A stretch of DNA of 13,664 nt from Thermoguttaceae bacterium (GTDB taxonomy: Bacteria > Planctomycetota > Planctomycetia > Pirellulales > Thermoguttaceae), in contig JAFYVO010000227.1 of the NCBI GenBank assembly GCA_017549085.1, forward strand, positions 1 through 13,664. The letters run 5' to 3'. Positions 6,526 to 13,567 of the stretch are shown here, one piece after another (within the stretch, counting starts at the first letter, position 1; the number at the start of each line of letters is the position of its first letter). Both the position numbers and the translations under genes were made by a program. The notes under the pieces are model-generated. The model was not told the origin of the DNA, searched no databases, and saw only the letters and a program-made list of their open reading frames with translations.

Positions 6526-7725
6526 TTAGAAACCGCGTTCCGGCAATTTTTTGAACTCAAAGGGTTCGCCGCGAAGAATTTTCGCTTCAATAATCTTATC
6601 AGGCGCGACGTTCGACTCGGCTTCGGGGTCGATCCGTTCGATTTCGGAAAGAACGTCCATCCCCTCGACGACGCGACCGAAAACGGTGTGAACGCCGTTC
6701 AAGAAGGAGGTCGGAACGAAGGTCAGGAAGAACTGCGAACCGCCGGTGTTCGGGCCGGCGTGCGCCATACTGATCGAGCCGCGGAAGTGTTTGCGCGCGG
6801 ACGGCTTGTTGCACTCGCACGGGATGCAGTAACCGGGGCCGCCGGTTCCGTTGCCGTATTGCACGTCGCCGCCCTGCGCCATAAAGAACGGCAAAACGCG
6901 GTGGAACGGAACGTCCGAGTATTTTCCTTCCGAAACGAGCGTCAGGAAGTTGCCGACGGCGTTCGGCGCTTCGTTTTTGAAGAGTTCGAGGACGATATCG
7001 CCTTTGGTCGTCTTAATCAAGACGCGCGGCAGATTGTCGGCGGCTTCTTTGGCGCGAATTTCTTGTTCTTTCGCCCATTCTTTTTCATATTCGCCGAGAA
7101 TCCGATAAAGCATCGGCTGCAGGTTCATTTTCCCTTGCGGGTCGATTTTTTCCCAAACGTTCGCGTCTTTTTCGGCGGCGAGGTCGCGCCATTTTTTCGC
7201 GTCTTCGAGGTTCATCGAGCAGAACGCGGCGAACGCGGCGTACCCGTAAAGCGCGTCGGAGCCTTCCGGAAGCGGGAATTCGAAAACGGTTTTGGCAATA
7301 TCGTACGCCATTTCGTAGTTTTCGCGTTGTCCGGTCGCCCATTGGAGCATACCGCAGAGGAAGGCGCGCAACTCGGCGTTTTGCCCGGCGACCGATTTAT
7401 AAGCGTCGAGCGCGAGCGGAACGAGCGACTTTTGCAGCGCGGCCGTCGCGTCGAGGAGCGGGTCGAACTCGGCGACGATTTTATCGCGTTCTTCCGGCGA
7501 CGCGGTTTGATAGGCTTCTTTCAAGGCGCGAAGTTTTTTCAGATTGTCCTTATACTTCGCCATTTCGACGGAGAATTTTTGATACTGCGGCCCGTCGGTT
7601 CGATCGGCGACCGCGGCGGCTTGCGGAGCGGCGGCGGAGGCGGCCGGAGCGGCTTCTTGAGCGAACGCGGCGCCGACGCCAAAAGTCGCCGTCGCGAAAA
7701 GAGCGGCAAAAAGAATTTTTTTCAT
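6526..7725 (-). CDS. Exported cyclophilin-type peptidyl-prolyl isomerase with N-terminal helical domain
   Basis: This encodes 399 residues. MKKILFAALF, a hydrophobic core and Ala-Phe-Ala before Gln23 form a signal peptide, followed by an Ala-rich linker. Residues 45-230 are helical and TPR-like, without a family I can name. The cyclophilin domain covers about 233-392. Its active-site residues are present: Arg276, Phe281, Met282 and Gln284 in the FHRVLPFFMAQGGD segment, Ala321 and His322, Gln331 and Phe333 in GGSQFFLT, and His346. The usual Trp (Trp121 in human CypA) is Phe341, so weak cyclosporin binding would be expected. Prolyl isomerase activity is likely, assisting folding outside the cytoplasm. 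A loop with Cys300, Cys303 and Cys305 is discussed under findings. A promoter lies at 7855-7883. Confidence 0.92.
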   Translation of the reverse strand: MKKILFAALFATATFGVGAAFAQEAAPAASAAAPQAAAVADRTDGPQYQKFSVEMAKYKDNLKKLRALKEAYQTASPEERDKIVAEFDPLLDATAALQKSLVPLALDAYKSVAGQNAELRAFLCGMLQWATGQRENYEMAYDIAKTVFEFPLPEGSDALYGYAAFAAFCSMNLEDAKKWRDLAAEKDANVWEKIDPQGKMNLQPMLYRILGEYEKEWAKEQEIRAKEAADNLPRVLIKTTKGDIVLELFKNEAPNAVGNFLTLVSEGKYSDVPFHRVLPFFMAQGGDVQYGNGTGGPGYCIPCECNKPSARKHFRGSISMAHAGPNTGGSQFFLTFVPTSFLNGVHTVFGRVVEGMDVLSEIERIDPEAESNVAPDKIIEAKILRGEPFEFKKLPERGF

Positions 7726-7854
7726 TTTATCGATTTCTTGGATTAAACGGTTTATTCAGCCGATCGAACGTCCAAAACGCCGACCGTTCGGGCGCTCGGC
7801 GCGTTTCTTTTCGTCGAGAAACGCGGGCGTCCCCTTTTAAACGTCGCTAAAGAT

Positions 7855-7883
7855 AGTATAAAGAAAACGTCGAGGAAAAACAA
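7855..7883 (-). promoter_or_regulatory. Candidate promoter for the cyclophilin gene
   Basis: On the minus strand, TTGTTT (complement of 7878-7883) and TATACT (complement of 7855-7860) are exactly 17 nt apart. The -10 matches sigma-70 consensus at five of six positions and the -35 at three. Transcription would begin near 7848, giving a leader of about 120 nt. That leader contains a CGCCGA/TCGGCG hairpin at 7778-7801. Confidence 0.5.
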
Positions 7884-7933
7884 GTCGCTTTTCTTCCCTT
7901 TCCCCCTTAAAACCGAAAAAACAGGAAAAAGCC

Positions 7934-9049
7934 GTGAAAAAAACGCCGTCCCGAAAGAGCCGACGCGAAAACTGGGAAAACTTTACCGACGGTAACGACG
8001 ACGTTACGATCGCTCCGTACCTTTCGAGCGCCGAAGTCTGCAGCCGTTTCGCCTCGTCGAAGAAAAAAAAGCGCGCCGACGCCGACGACGCCGACGATTT
8101 TTTCGACGCGACCGACCTGATGAACAAGGGCGCGGACGATTATCGCCGCCAACGTCGCGCCGCAAAAGCTCAAAAAGGGCGCGGTCGACGCGTCGCCGAG
8201 GCCGATTCGAGCGCCAATATTGTTAAGGGCGGAAAAAAAAGCGAAAAAAATTCGTCGGAGGCCGTCGCGCCGAGCAAAACCGGCAAATTCGACAAAAAAA
8301 GTAAAAACTCTCGTTTCAACGCGCCGGAACCGGTCGAAGCGCCGGAGCCGCGCCAACGTTCGAAGCGGAATAAAAACGTCGGGAGCGAACCGGGCGATCG
8401 CGGCGACTCGGTCGGGTTGCGCGTCGTCGGCGGGCTCTTCCGCGGGACGAAACTCGAATACGGCGGCGACCGTCGCGTCCGTCCGATGAAAGAGCGCGTC
8501 CGGGAAGCGATCTTCAACCTCCTTGGCCAAGACGTTCGCGGGAAGCACGTCGTCGACCTCTTCGGCGGCACCGGCGCGCTGACGTTCGAGGCGATCAGCC
8601 GCGGCGCGGTCTCGGCGACGACGATCGAAATTCACTTCCCGACGGCGCGCATCGCTCGACGCAACATCGAAATTCTCGAAGAGAAGATCCCGGGAACCGC
8701 CGCGAAGATCGAGTTGACGACGACCGACACGTACTTCTGGGGGCGCAAACTCGCCGCGACCGACCCGAACGCTCCGCCGCCGAAATCGCCGGTCGAGTCC
8801 CTTTCGCAAGCGACGCTCCCGAACGACGTTCCTTGGCTCGTCTTCTGCTCGCCCCCTTACGACTTCTTCGTCGACCGCGAAGGGGAGACGCTCGAACTGC
8901 TGCAAACGCTCCGCGAACGCGCGCCGGAAGGTTCGATCTTCGTCGTCGAGTCGGACGACCGGTTCGATTTCGACCTCCTTGAAGTCGAGATTCCGCCGAA
9001 AAAACGCCGTTCTTACCCGCCGGCCGAAGTCGGAATCTTCCGCGTTTGA
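7934..9049 (+). CDS. rsmD: RsmD-family 16S rRNA guanine-N2 methyltransferase with long N-terminal extension
   Basis: This encodes 371 residues from GTG at 7934, with AGGA 7 nt upstream. Residues 161-371 form the RsmD methyltransferase, which methylates G966 of 16S rRNA with S-adenosylmethionine in the assembling 30S subunit. The signs are RVVGGLFRGTKL at the domain start, then RPMKERVREAIFNLL, and the SAM-binding motif VDLFGGTG at 207-214. The catalytic motif IV reads SPPY at 306-309, where E. coli RsmD has DPPF. Residues 1-160 are low-complexity, rich in Lys, Arg, Asp, Glu and Ser, and probably disordered. The extension is in frame, with no better start between it and the domain. Four runs of seven or eight A lie within it. 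Substrate assignment is by family; a related site is possible. Confidence 0.88.
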   Translation: MKKTPSRKSRRENWENFTDGNDDVTIAPYLSSAEVCSRFASSKKKKRADADDADDFFDATDLMNKGADDYRRQRRAAKAQKGRGRRVAEADSSANIVKGGKKSEKNSSEAVAPSKTGKFDKKSKNSRFNAPEPVEAPEPRQRSKRNKNVGSEPGDRGDSVGLRVVGGLFRGTKLEYGGDRRVRPMKERVREAIFNLLGQDVRGKHVVDLFGGTGALTFEAISRGAVSATTIEIHFPTARIARRNIEILEEKIPGTAAKIELTTTDTYFWGRKLAATDPNAPPPKSPVESLSQATLPNDVPWLVFCSPPYDFFVDREGETLELLQTLRERAPEGSIFVVESDDRFDFDLLEVEIPPKKRRSYPPAEVGIFRV

Positions 9050-9096
9050 CCGACGCGCCGCCGACTCGGAATCTTCCGCGTTTGACCGACGCGCCG
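9030..9096. repeat. 31-bp tandem duplication spanning the rsmD stop codon
   Basis: Positions 9030-9060 and 9066-9096 are identical, with a 36-bp period. The unit includes the last four codons and the TGA of rsmD, so the second copy repeats the coding end plus stop, in the same frame, just downstream. It looks like a recent tandem duplication that left the protein unchanged. Confidence 0.9.
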
Positions 9097-9469
9097 TCGA
9101 AGCCGAAACCGCGACGTTCGCCCCCCGAAGTCGCGGCTCCGGTCTTTTTGCCTCTTCTTCTCAACGAGACAAAAACGGAAAAATTGTCGCGACCGTAAAA
9201 AACCCGCCGCGTTGGGAAAAAAATCCGCTCGACGGAGGGGAAAATTTCGAAAACACCCGTTTTACGGATCGCGATTTTTTGTTATACTCGCTCTAAACGC
9301 GTCGCCGCGCCGCGCCCTCTAAGCGCGTCGACGACGCCGTCGCTCGCCCGATTTCCGTTCGTCGCCCCCGTCCGAAGCCGCTTCGGTCGCGTCGAGAACG
9401 CGACGACGAGCCGAAAAATTTCAATCGCGATTAAAAAAATTAACGACAAGCAAAGGATTGAAGCTCGCA
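9050..9469. other. Intergenic region between rsmD and the thioredoxin-like gene, 420 bp
   Basis: Apart from the duplicated rsmD end at 9066-9096 and the promoter at 9261-9288, I see no gene. An open frame at 8979-9296 runs across the rsmD end with no ribosome site and repeats itself because of the duplication, so it is not called. No clear terminator for rsmD is visible. Confidence 0.5.
9261..9288 (+). promoter_or_regulatory. Candidate promoter for the thioredoxin-like gene
   Basis: TTTACG (9261-9266) and TATACT (9283-9288) are 16 nt apart and match sigma-70 consensus at four and five of six positions. They sit in an AT-rich dip in otherwise GC-rich DNA. The predicted leader is about 175 nt. 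Confidence 0.5.
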
Positions 9470-10900
9470 ATGAAAAAGACGAAGGGATTTCTCGCCGCCG
9501 CGCTGACGCTTTCCGTCGCGCTTACCGCCGCCGACGCTTTCGCTCAAACGGGCCCGCTCGGCGCCGTCCGCGCTCGCGCCGCCGCTCGCAACGCCGCCCG
9601 AACCGGCGCCGTTTCCGAATTGGAAACGGTCGCTCCGGCTCAAACGCCCGCGACGACCGCCGCCCCCGCTCGCGCGACCGCCGCGGCGAAGAAATCGGAC
9701 GGCTCCGAATTCGTCGTTCCGGCGAACGCGACCGCGGAGCAACTCCTCGCGCAAGCGGATCGTCTCCTCTCGAACGAAACGGTTTTCGAAACGGAGGAAG
9801 AATACGTCGTTTGGGTCGACAAAATGCTCGCGACGAACGCGAAAATCGCCGACCGCGTTTTGTCGATGAAAACGACCGACGAAGTTTTCCTCAAAGCGGT
9901 TTCGCTTAAAGGTCAAGTCTTGTGTTATCAAGCGTCGGTCGACGTCGCCGTCCTGCCGAAACTGAAGGCGTACGCCGACGCGCTCCAAAAGAACAAGCGC
10001 GTTCAAAGTCTCGAAGAAGGCCGCGACGCGGCGCTGGCTTTCTCCGGCGTTTACCTCCAAGCGAAAGTCGCCGACGTCGTCGAACGCGGCGGAACCGCGC
10101 AAGAATTGAAAACGGCGATGAAGGAAGTCGAAGCGTTCGTCGCCGCGCACCCGACCGCCGCCGACATGACGACCGACCTCGTCGTTCCGGTCGCGATTTT
10201 GGCCGCGACGCTCGAAGACCCGACCCTGCCGACCGCCGTTTGGGCGCCGATTCTCAAGAACCTGAAAGCCGCCGGCGACGCCGATTCGCTCCGCGCGCTC
10301 GAAAGCCTCGAAGGCGCGATTCGTTTCTCCGAACTCGAAGGGAAAACGTTCGAATGGTTCGGTCGAACCGTCGACGGCAAAGCGTTCGACCCGGCCTCGG
10401 TTAAGGGAAAAGTCGTTCTCGTCGACTTCTGGGCGTCCTGGAACGAATCCTGCGCCGACGTGCAAGAGCAACTCGCGAAACTTTACCAAGCCTACAACAA
10501 GAGCGGTTTCGAAATCGTCGGGTACAACCTCGACGGCGACGCGAAAGCGATGCAAGCGTATTTGGCGAAATCGCCTCTCGCTTGGCCGATCTTGACCGAC
10601 CTCCAAGCGATCGCCGCGAAGGAAAAATCGCTCGCCCGTTATTACGGGATCGACGAAGTTCCGACGCTGATTCTTATCGGCGGCGACGGCAAAGTCGCGG
10701 CGACCGACGTCGACCTCGAAACGCTCCTCGCGACGCTGAAAGTCGTCTTCCCGAACGTCGAAGCGCCGACCCTCGGAACCGCCGCGCCCGCCGCTCAACC
10801 GAGCGCCGCCGCGACCGGAACGACTCGTCGAACCGGAACGCCCGCGACGCCCGGCGCCGCCGCGACCGGAACTCGCCGCCCCGTCGGTTCCGCCCGTTAA
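9470..10900 (+). CDS. Exported TlpA/thioredoxin-fold protein lacking the first active-site Cys
   Basis: This encodes 476 residues from ATG at 9470. An in-frame TTG at 9458 is rejected because AAAGGA at 9451-9456 nearly abuts it. MKKTKG plus a hydrophobic core ending in Ala-Phe-Ala at about residue 25 is a signal peptide. Residues 75-290 are helical and of no family I recognise. Residues 295-435 have the redoxin/TlpA fold: GKTFEWFGRTVDG, then KGKVVLVDFWASW, then the VPTLILIGGDG segment with the cis-proline. The expected WCxxC is W324-N325-E326-S327-C328, so only the second cysteine remains. The only other cysteine is Cys152, far away. Classical disulfide exchange is therefore unlikely; a holdase, a binding role or a mono-thiol role is possible. 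The C-terminal tail (about 440-476) is Ala/Thr/Pro/Arg-rich and probably disordered. Confidence 0.85.
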   Translation: MKKTKGFLAAALTLSVALTAADAFAQTGPLGAVRARAAARNAARTGAVSELETVAPAQTPATTAAPARATAAAKKSDGSEFVVPANATAEQLLAQADRLLSNETVFETEEEYVVWVDKMLATNAKIADRVLSMKTTDEVFLKAVSLKGQVLCYQASVDVAVLPKLKAYADALQKNKRVQSLEEGRDAALAFSGVYLQAKVADVVERGGTAQELKTAMKEVEAFVAAHPTAADMTTDLVVPVAILAATLEDPTLPTAVWAPILKNLKAAGDADSLRALESLEGAIRFSELEGKTFEWFGRTVDGKAFDPASVKGKVVLVDFWASWNESCADVQEQLAKLYQAYNKSGFEIVGYNLDGDAKAMQAYLAKSPLAWPILTDLQAIAAKEKSLARYYGIDEVPTLILIGGDGKVAATDVDLETLLATLKVVFPNVEAPTLGTAAPAAQPSAAATGTTRRTGTPATPGAAATGTRRPVGSAR

Positions 10901-10913
10901 TTGGGGAACAACT

Positions 10914-10936
10914 CGCGACGCCTAATCCGCGTCGCG
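10914..10936 (+). other. Hairpin after the thioredoxin-like gene
   Basis: CGCGACGC (10914-10921) pairs perfectly with GCGTCGCG (10929-10936) around a 7-nt loop, 13 nt past the stop codon. There is no T run after it, so it may stabilise the transcript end rather than terminate transcription. The remaining space up to etfB (to 11059) shows only an AT-rich patch near 11034-11043. Confidence 0.35.
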
Positions 10937-11047
10937 CCTTAACCAAGTGAAACGCGGTCGCCGCCGACGCTCGAACGCTCCGCTCTCCGTTTGGAAAACG
11001 AAAAGCCGACGAAACGTCGACGCGCAAGACCTTAAAAATAAACATTG

Positions 11048-11053
11048 AAGGAG
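11048..11053 (+). promoter_or_regulatory. etfB: Ribosome binding site that fixes the etfB start
   Basis: AAGGAG lies 6 nt before GTG at 11060. A TTG at 11045 overlaps this site and so cannot be its start. The protein therefore begins MSSYHSIVLVKQVPDT, as the family requires. Confidence 0.8.
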
Positions 11054-11059
11054 AAGTTA

Positions 11060-11911
11060 GTGTCCTCTTATCATTCCATCGTGTTGGTCAAACAAGTCCC
11101 CGACACCGCGAACGTTACCGGCTCCGCTATGAAGGAAGACGGCACGATCAACCGCGCCGCGCTCCCGACGATCTTCAACCCGGAAGACCTGCACGCGCTC
11201 GAAGCCGCGCTCGAAGTGAAAGAACGCTTCGGCGGAACCGTCACCGTCGTTACGATGGGGCTCCCGAAAGCCGCCGACGTCCTGCGCGACTGCCTCTACC
11301 GCGGCGCCGACCGCGCGATCCTGATCACCGACCGCCGCGCCGCCGGGGCCGATACGCTCGCCACGAGCTACGTCCTCTCGCAAGCGGTCAAAACGATCGG
11401 CGATTACGACTTCGTTTTCTGCGGTCGCCAAGCGATCGACGGCGACACGGCGCAAACCGGCCCGCAAACCGCCGAAAAGCTCGGGATTCCGCAAATCGCG
11501 TATCTCACGGAGATTATCGACGTGAAAGACGGCAAAGCGACCCTTCGCCGCTCGCTCGGCAACGGTTGGGAAACGGTTTCGACGACCCTTCCGGCGCTCG
11601 TTACGGTCGTCGAAGAAGCGAACGAACCGCGTCCGCAAGCCGCGATCAAAGTGATGCGCAACAAACACAAGCGCGTTCCGTCGGAAGTCGCCGACCCGTC
11701 GACGCTCGCTCCGGAAGACCGCCTCGAACAATGGTCGCTCGACGACATTTCCGCCGACCTCGACCGTTGCGGTTTGGCCGGTTCGCCGACGAAAGTTTAC
11801 CGCATCGAGTCGATCGTCCTCAAGAAAGAGGGCTTCGTCGAAGTCCCGGCGACGGAAGAAGGCGTCCGCAACTTGGTCGCCGAACTCGTCAAAGACCGCG
11901 CGCTCGGCTAA
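11060..11911 (+). CDS. etfB: Electron transfer flavoprotein beta subunit
   Basis: This encodes 283 residues from GTG. It pairs with EtfA to form the soluble FAD-containing heterodimer that takes electrons from acyl-CoA and related dehydrogenases. The N-terminus IVLVKQVPDT, the FNPEDLHALEAAL helix and the CGRQAIDGDTAQTGPQ loop (from Cys121) are family hallmarks. The loop resembles EtfB of fermentative anaerobes rather than the mitochondrial type (GKQAIDDDCNQTG). That group includes electron-bifurcating ETFs with a second FAD in the beta subunit. Bifurcation is possible but not shown here. etfA follows 149 bp later on the same strand. No acyl-CoA dehydrogenase or fixCX gene lies in the window, so the partner is unknown. 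Confidence 0.95.
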   Translation: MSSYHSIVLVKQVPDTANVTGSAMKEDGTINRAALPTIFNPEDLHALEAALEVKERFGGTVTVVTMGLPKAADVLRDCLYRGADRAILITDRRAAGADTLATSYVLSQAVKTIGDYDFVFCGRQAIDGDTAQTGPQTAEKLGIPQIAYLTEIIDVKDGKATLRRSLGNGWETVSTTLPALVTVVEEANEPRPQAAIKVMRNKHKRVPSEVADPSTLAPEDRLEQWSLDDISADLDRCGLAGSPTKVYRIESIVLKKEGFVEVPATEEGVRNLVAELVKDRALG

Positions 11912-12060
11912 TCGCCGTCCGTTTTCCGCTCGGCGGACGCTCGACGTTTCGCGTTCCGACCTTGCGACGTTCGCCGACGTTCGCTCGTCGCGACGCTTCC
12001 CTTTTCGCGCCGCCGTTTTAACAAGATAAAAGCCCATTTTACGATATTTAGGATGCTCGA
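11912..12060. other. etfB-etfA spacer, 149 bp
   Basis: This is longer than usual for cotranscribed etf genes. It holds a 6-bp hairpin (11916-11921 with 11934-11939) without a T run. Near the end is an AT-rich stretch (12016-12052) that could contain a second promoter for etfA, though I see no good hexamer pair. Cotranscription with etfB is still the simplest reading. Confidence 0.4.
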
Positions 12061-13110
12061 ATGAACAGAAAAAATCCCGAAGGCGAAGTTTGGATTTTCG
12101 CGGAACAGGAAGACGGCAAACTGCAAGACGTCGTTCTCGAACTTTGCGGACGCGCTCGCGAACTGGCCGACAAACTCGGCGTTAAAGTCGGGGCGGTTCT
12201 CCCGGGTCGCGGCGTCGCCGACCTTTCGAAAACGCTCTTCGCTTACGGCGTCGACAAGGTTTACGTCGTCGACGACCCGAATTTAGCGCGTTTCACGACG
12301 TCGCCGTACGCGCACGTTCTGCAAACGTTGATCGAAAAATACGCGCCGCAAATCGTCCTTTACGGCGCGACGCACGTCGGTCGCGACTTGGCGCCGCGCG
12401 TCGCTTCGGCGACCCGTTCCGGGATGACCGCCGACTGCACCGACCTCCAAATCGACGACGTCGAGCTTCTCGACTCGAAAACGAAGACGAAGGTTCAATA
12501 CAAGAACTTGCTGCAACAAATCCGCCCGGCGTTCGGCGGCAACATCGTCGCGACGATCGTGAACCCGGAGCAATGGCCGCAAATGGCGACGGTTCGCGAA
12601 GGCGTTTTCCCGAAGGGCGAAGCGGACGAAACCCGCGTCGGCGAAATCGTCGAGGAAAAGGTCGCGATCGACGCGAGCTTGCTGGCGGTTGAAGCGTTGG
12701 AACGTTTCGTCGAAGAGAAAAAGGTCGACTTGAAGGGCGCTCGCGTCGTCGTCGCCGGGGGCGCCGGGGTTGGGAGCAAAGAGAACTTCAAGCTGATTTT
12801 CGACTTGGCGAACGCGCTCGGCGGAGCGGTCGGGGCGAGTCGCGCGGCGGTCGACGGCGGTTACGTCGATTCGCACGACTACCAAATCGGCCAAACCGGC
12901 ACGACGGTTCGTCCGGCGCTTTACGTCGCTTGCGGGATTAGCGGCGCGATCCAGCACCGCGCCGGTATGCAAGACTCGGCGAAGATCATCGCGATCAACA
13001 CGGACCCGGACGCGCCGATTTTCTCGGTCGCGCACTACGGTATCGTCGGCGACCTGAACCAAGTGATTCCGGCGATGATCAAAGCGGTCAAAGAACGCGT
13101 CGTCGACTGA
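12061..13110 (+). CDS. etfA: Electron transfer flavoprotein alpha subunit
   Basis: This encodes 349 residues from ATG at 12061, with AGGA 7 nt upstream. Residues 8-200 form the N-terminal alpha/beta domain (VWIFAEQEDGKL; YGATHVGRDLAPRVA). Residues 220-349 form the FAD-binding domain: VVVAGGAGVG, the GASR motif at 258-261 whose Arg contacts the flavin, YQIGQTG at 274-280, the VACGISGAIQH segment, and INTDPDAPIF followed by YGIVGDL. All expected FAD motifs are present and the length is normal. With EtfB it shuttles electrons in the cytoplasm. The start codon overlaps the stop of a three-codon ORF (see findings). Confidence 0.97.
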   Translation: MNRKNPEGEVWIFAEQEDGKLQDVVLELCGRARELADKLGVKVGAVLPGRGVADLSKTLFAYGVDKVYVVDDPNLARFTTSPYAHVLQTLIEKYAPQIVLYGATHVGRDLAPRVASATRSGMTADCTDLQIDDVELLDSKTKTKVQYKNLLQQIRPAFGGNIVATIVNPEQWPQMATVREGVFPKGEADETRVGEIVEEKVAIDASLLAVEALERFVEEKKVDLKGARVVVAGGAGVGSKENFKLIFDLANALGGAVGASRAAVDGGYVDSHDYQIGQTGTTVRPALYVACGISGAIQHRAGMQDSAKIIAINTDPDAPIFSVAHYGIVGDLNQVIPAMIKAVKERVVD

Positions 13111-13161
13111 TCGCCGCTTCCCCGGCGCCGCGCAAGCGTTTCTCGCGCGGCGTCGCCGCTC

Positions 13162-13190
13162 GGCGTTTAGTTTAACGCCTTTCGCTCTTT
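13162..13190 (+). terminator. Possible first terminator of etfA
   Basis: GGCGTT (13162-13167) and AACGCC (13174-13179) form a 6-bp stem with a 6-nt loop, followed by TTTCGCTCTTTT. The stem is short and the T run interrupted, so it is weaker than the one at 13239-13282. Confidence 0.5.
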
Positions 13191-13238
13191 TACATCTTCG
13201 ACGCTAACCGACGCTTCGTCCGACGTTTAGCGTCGCCT

Positions 13239-13282
13239 AAAACCGCGTTTCCGCCAATCGTCGGAGACGCGGTTTTTCTTTT
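13239..13282 (+). terminator. Strong terminator downstream of etfA
   Basis: AAAACCGCGTTTCCG (13239-13253) pairs over 15 positions, with one G-U pair, with 13262-13276 around an 8-nt loop. It is followed by TTTTTCTTTT. It lies about 130 nt past the etfA stop codon. Confidence 0.85.
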
Positions 13283-13474
13283 GCGACGTTTCTTTTGAAA
13301 CCGTCCAACCGTCGGCGGCGTCCGCTTTTTTCCCAAAAAGTCGAAAAATTTCGCAAAAATCGCGCGCCGCTCTTGAAACGCGACGTCAAGTCGGCAATAA
13401 TAACGCCGTCGCCGAGTTCTCTTGTAAACCGTCGAATCGGCGACGTTAACGCTTTCGAACAGAAAGGCCGCGCC

Positions 13475-13567
13475 ATGTCGATTTTCAACGACGTTCCCGA
13501 CGCGTCGTTCGCCGTTCCCCGCGACGCCCGTTCCAAAAGGAAAACTAATGACGTCCTCCAAAGTTAA
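13475..13567 (+). CDS. Possible 30-residue small protein
   Basis: The ATG at 13475 has GAAAGG 7 nt upstream. The frame runs 30 codons (MSIFNDVPDASF at the start) and ends at TAA 13565-13567, overlapping the next gene by 20 bases in another frame. I recognise no family. It could be a translated leader coupled to the downstream gene or a chance ORF; the ribosome site and the overlap are the only support. Confidence 0.35.
   Translation: MSIFNDVPDASFAVPRDARSKRKTNDVLQS

Larger units (their letters stand above)
13111..13474. other. Intergenic region after etfA, 364 bp, rich in hairpins
   Basis: Between 13124 and 13282 there are four inverted repeats in series, at least two of which look like intrinsic terminators (listed separately). 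From 13283 to 13474 I see no gene; an AATAAT at 13396-13401 could be a -10 for the genes to the right but has no clear -35. Minus-strand open frames across 13190-13561 read straight through the terminators, have low-complexity Arg/Lys-rich products, and are not called. Confidence 0.5.

Noticed and set aside
5986..7746. A 586-codon plus-strand open frame covering the response regulator and cyclophilin genes
   Set aside because: Both minus-strand products have complete, recognisable domains with all active-site residues; the plus frame spans their intergenic gap and shows no motif.
8979..9296. A 105-codon plus-strand frame overlapping the rsmD end, with an internal peptide repeat
   Set aside because: There is no ribosome site, it overlaps rsmD in another frame, and the peptide repeat is only the translation of the 31-bp duplication.
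9440..10798. A 452-codon minus-strand open frame opposite the thioredoxin-like gene
   Set aside because: The plus strand has a signal peptide, promoter and redoxin fold; the minus product is Arg/Phe/Val-rich with no domain.
11057..12037. A 326-codon minus-strand open frame opposite etfB
   Set aside because: etfB is unambiguous; the antisense product has no recognisable domain.
13190..13561. Minus-strand open frames of 99 and 123 codons after etfA
   Set aside because: They run through the strong terminator at 13239-13282, are Arg/Lys-rich without a domain, and conflict with the rightward genes at the edge.
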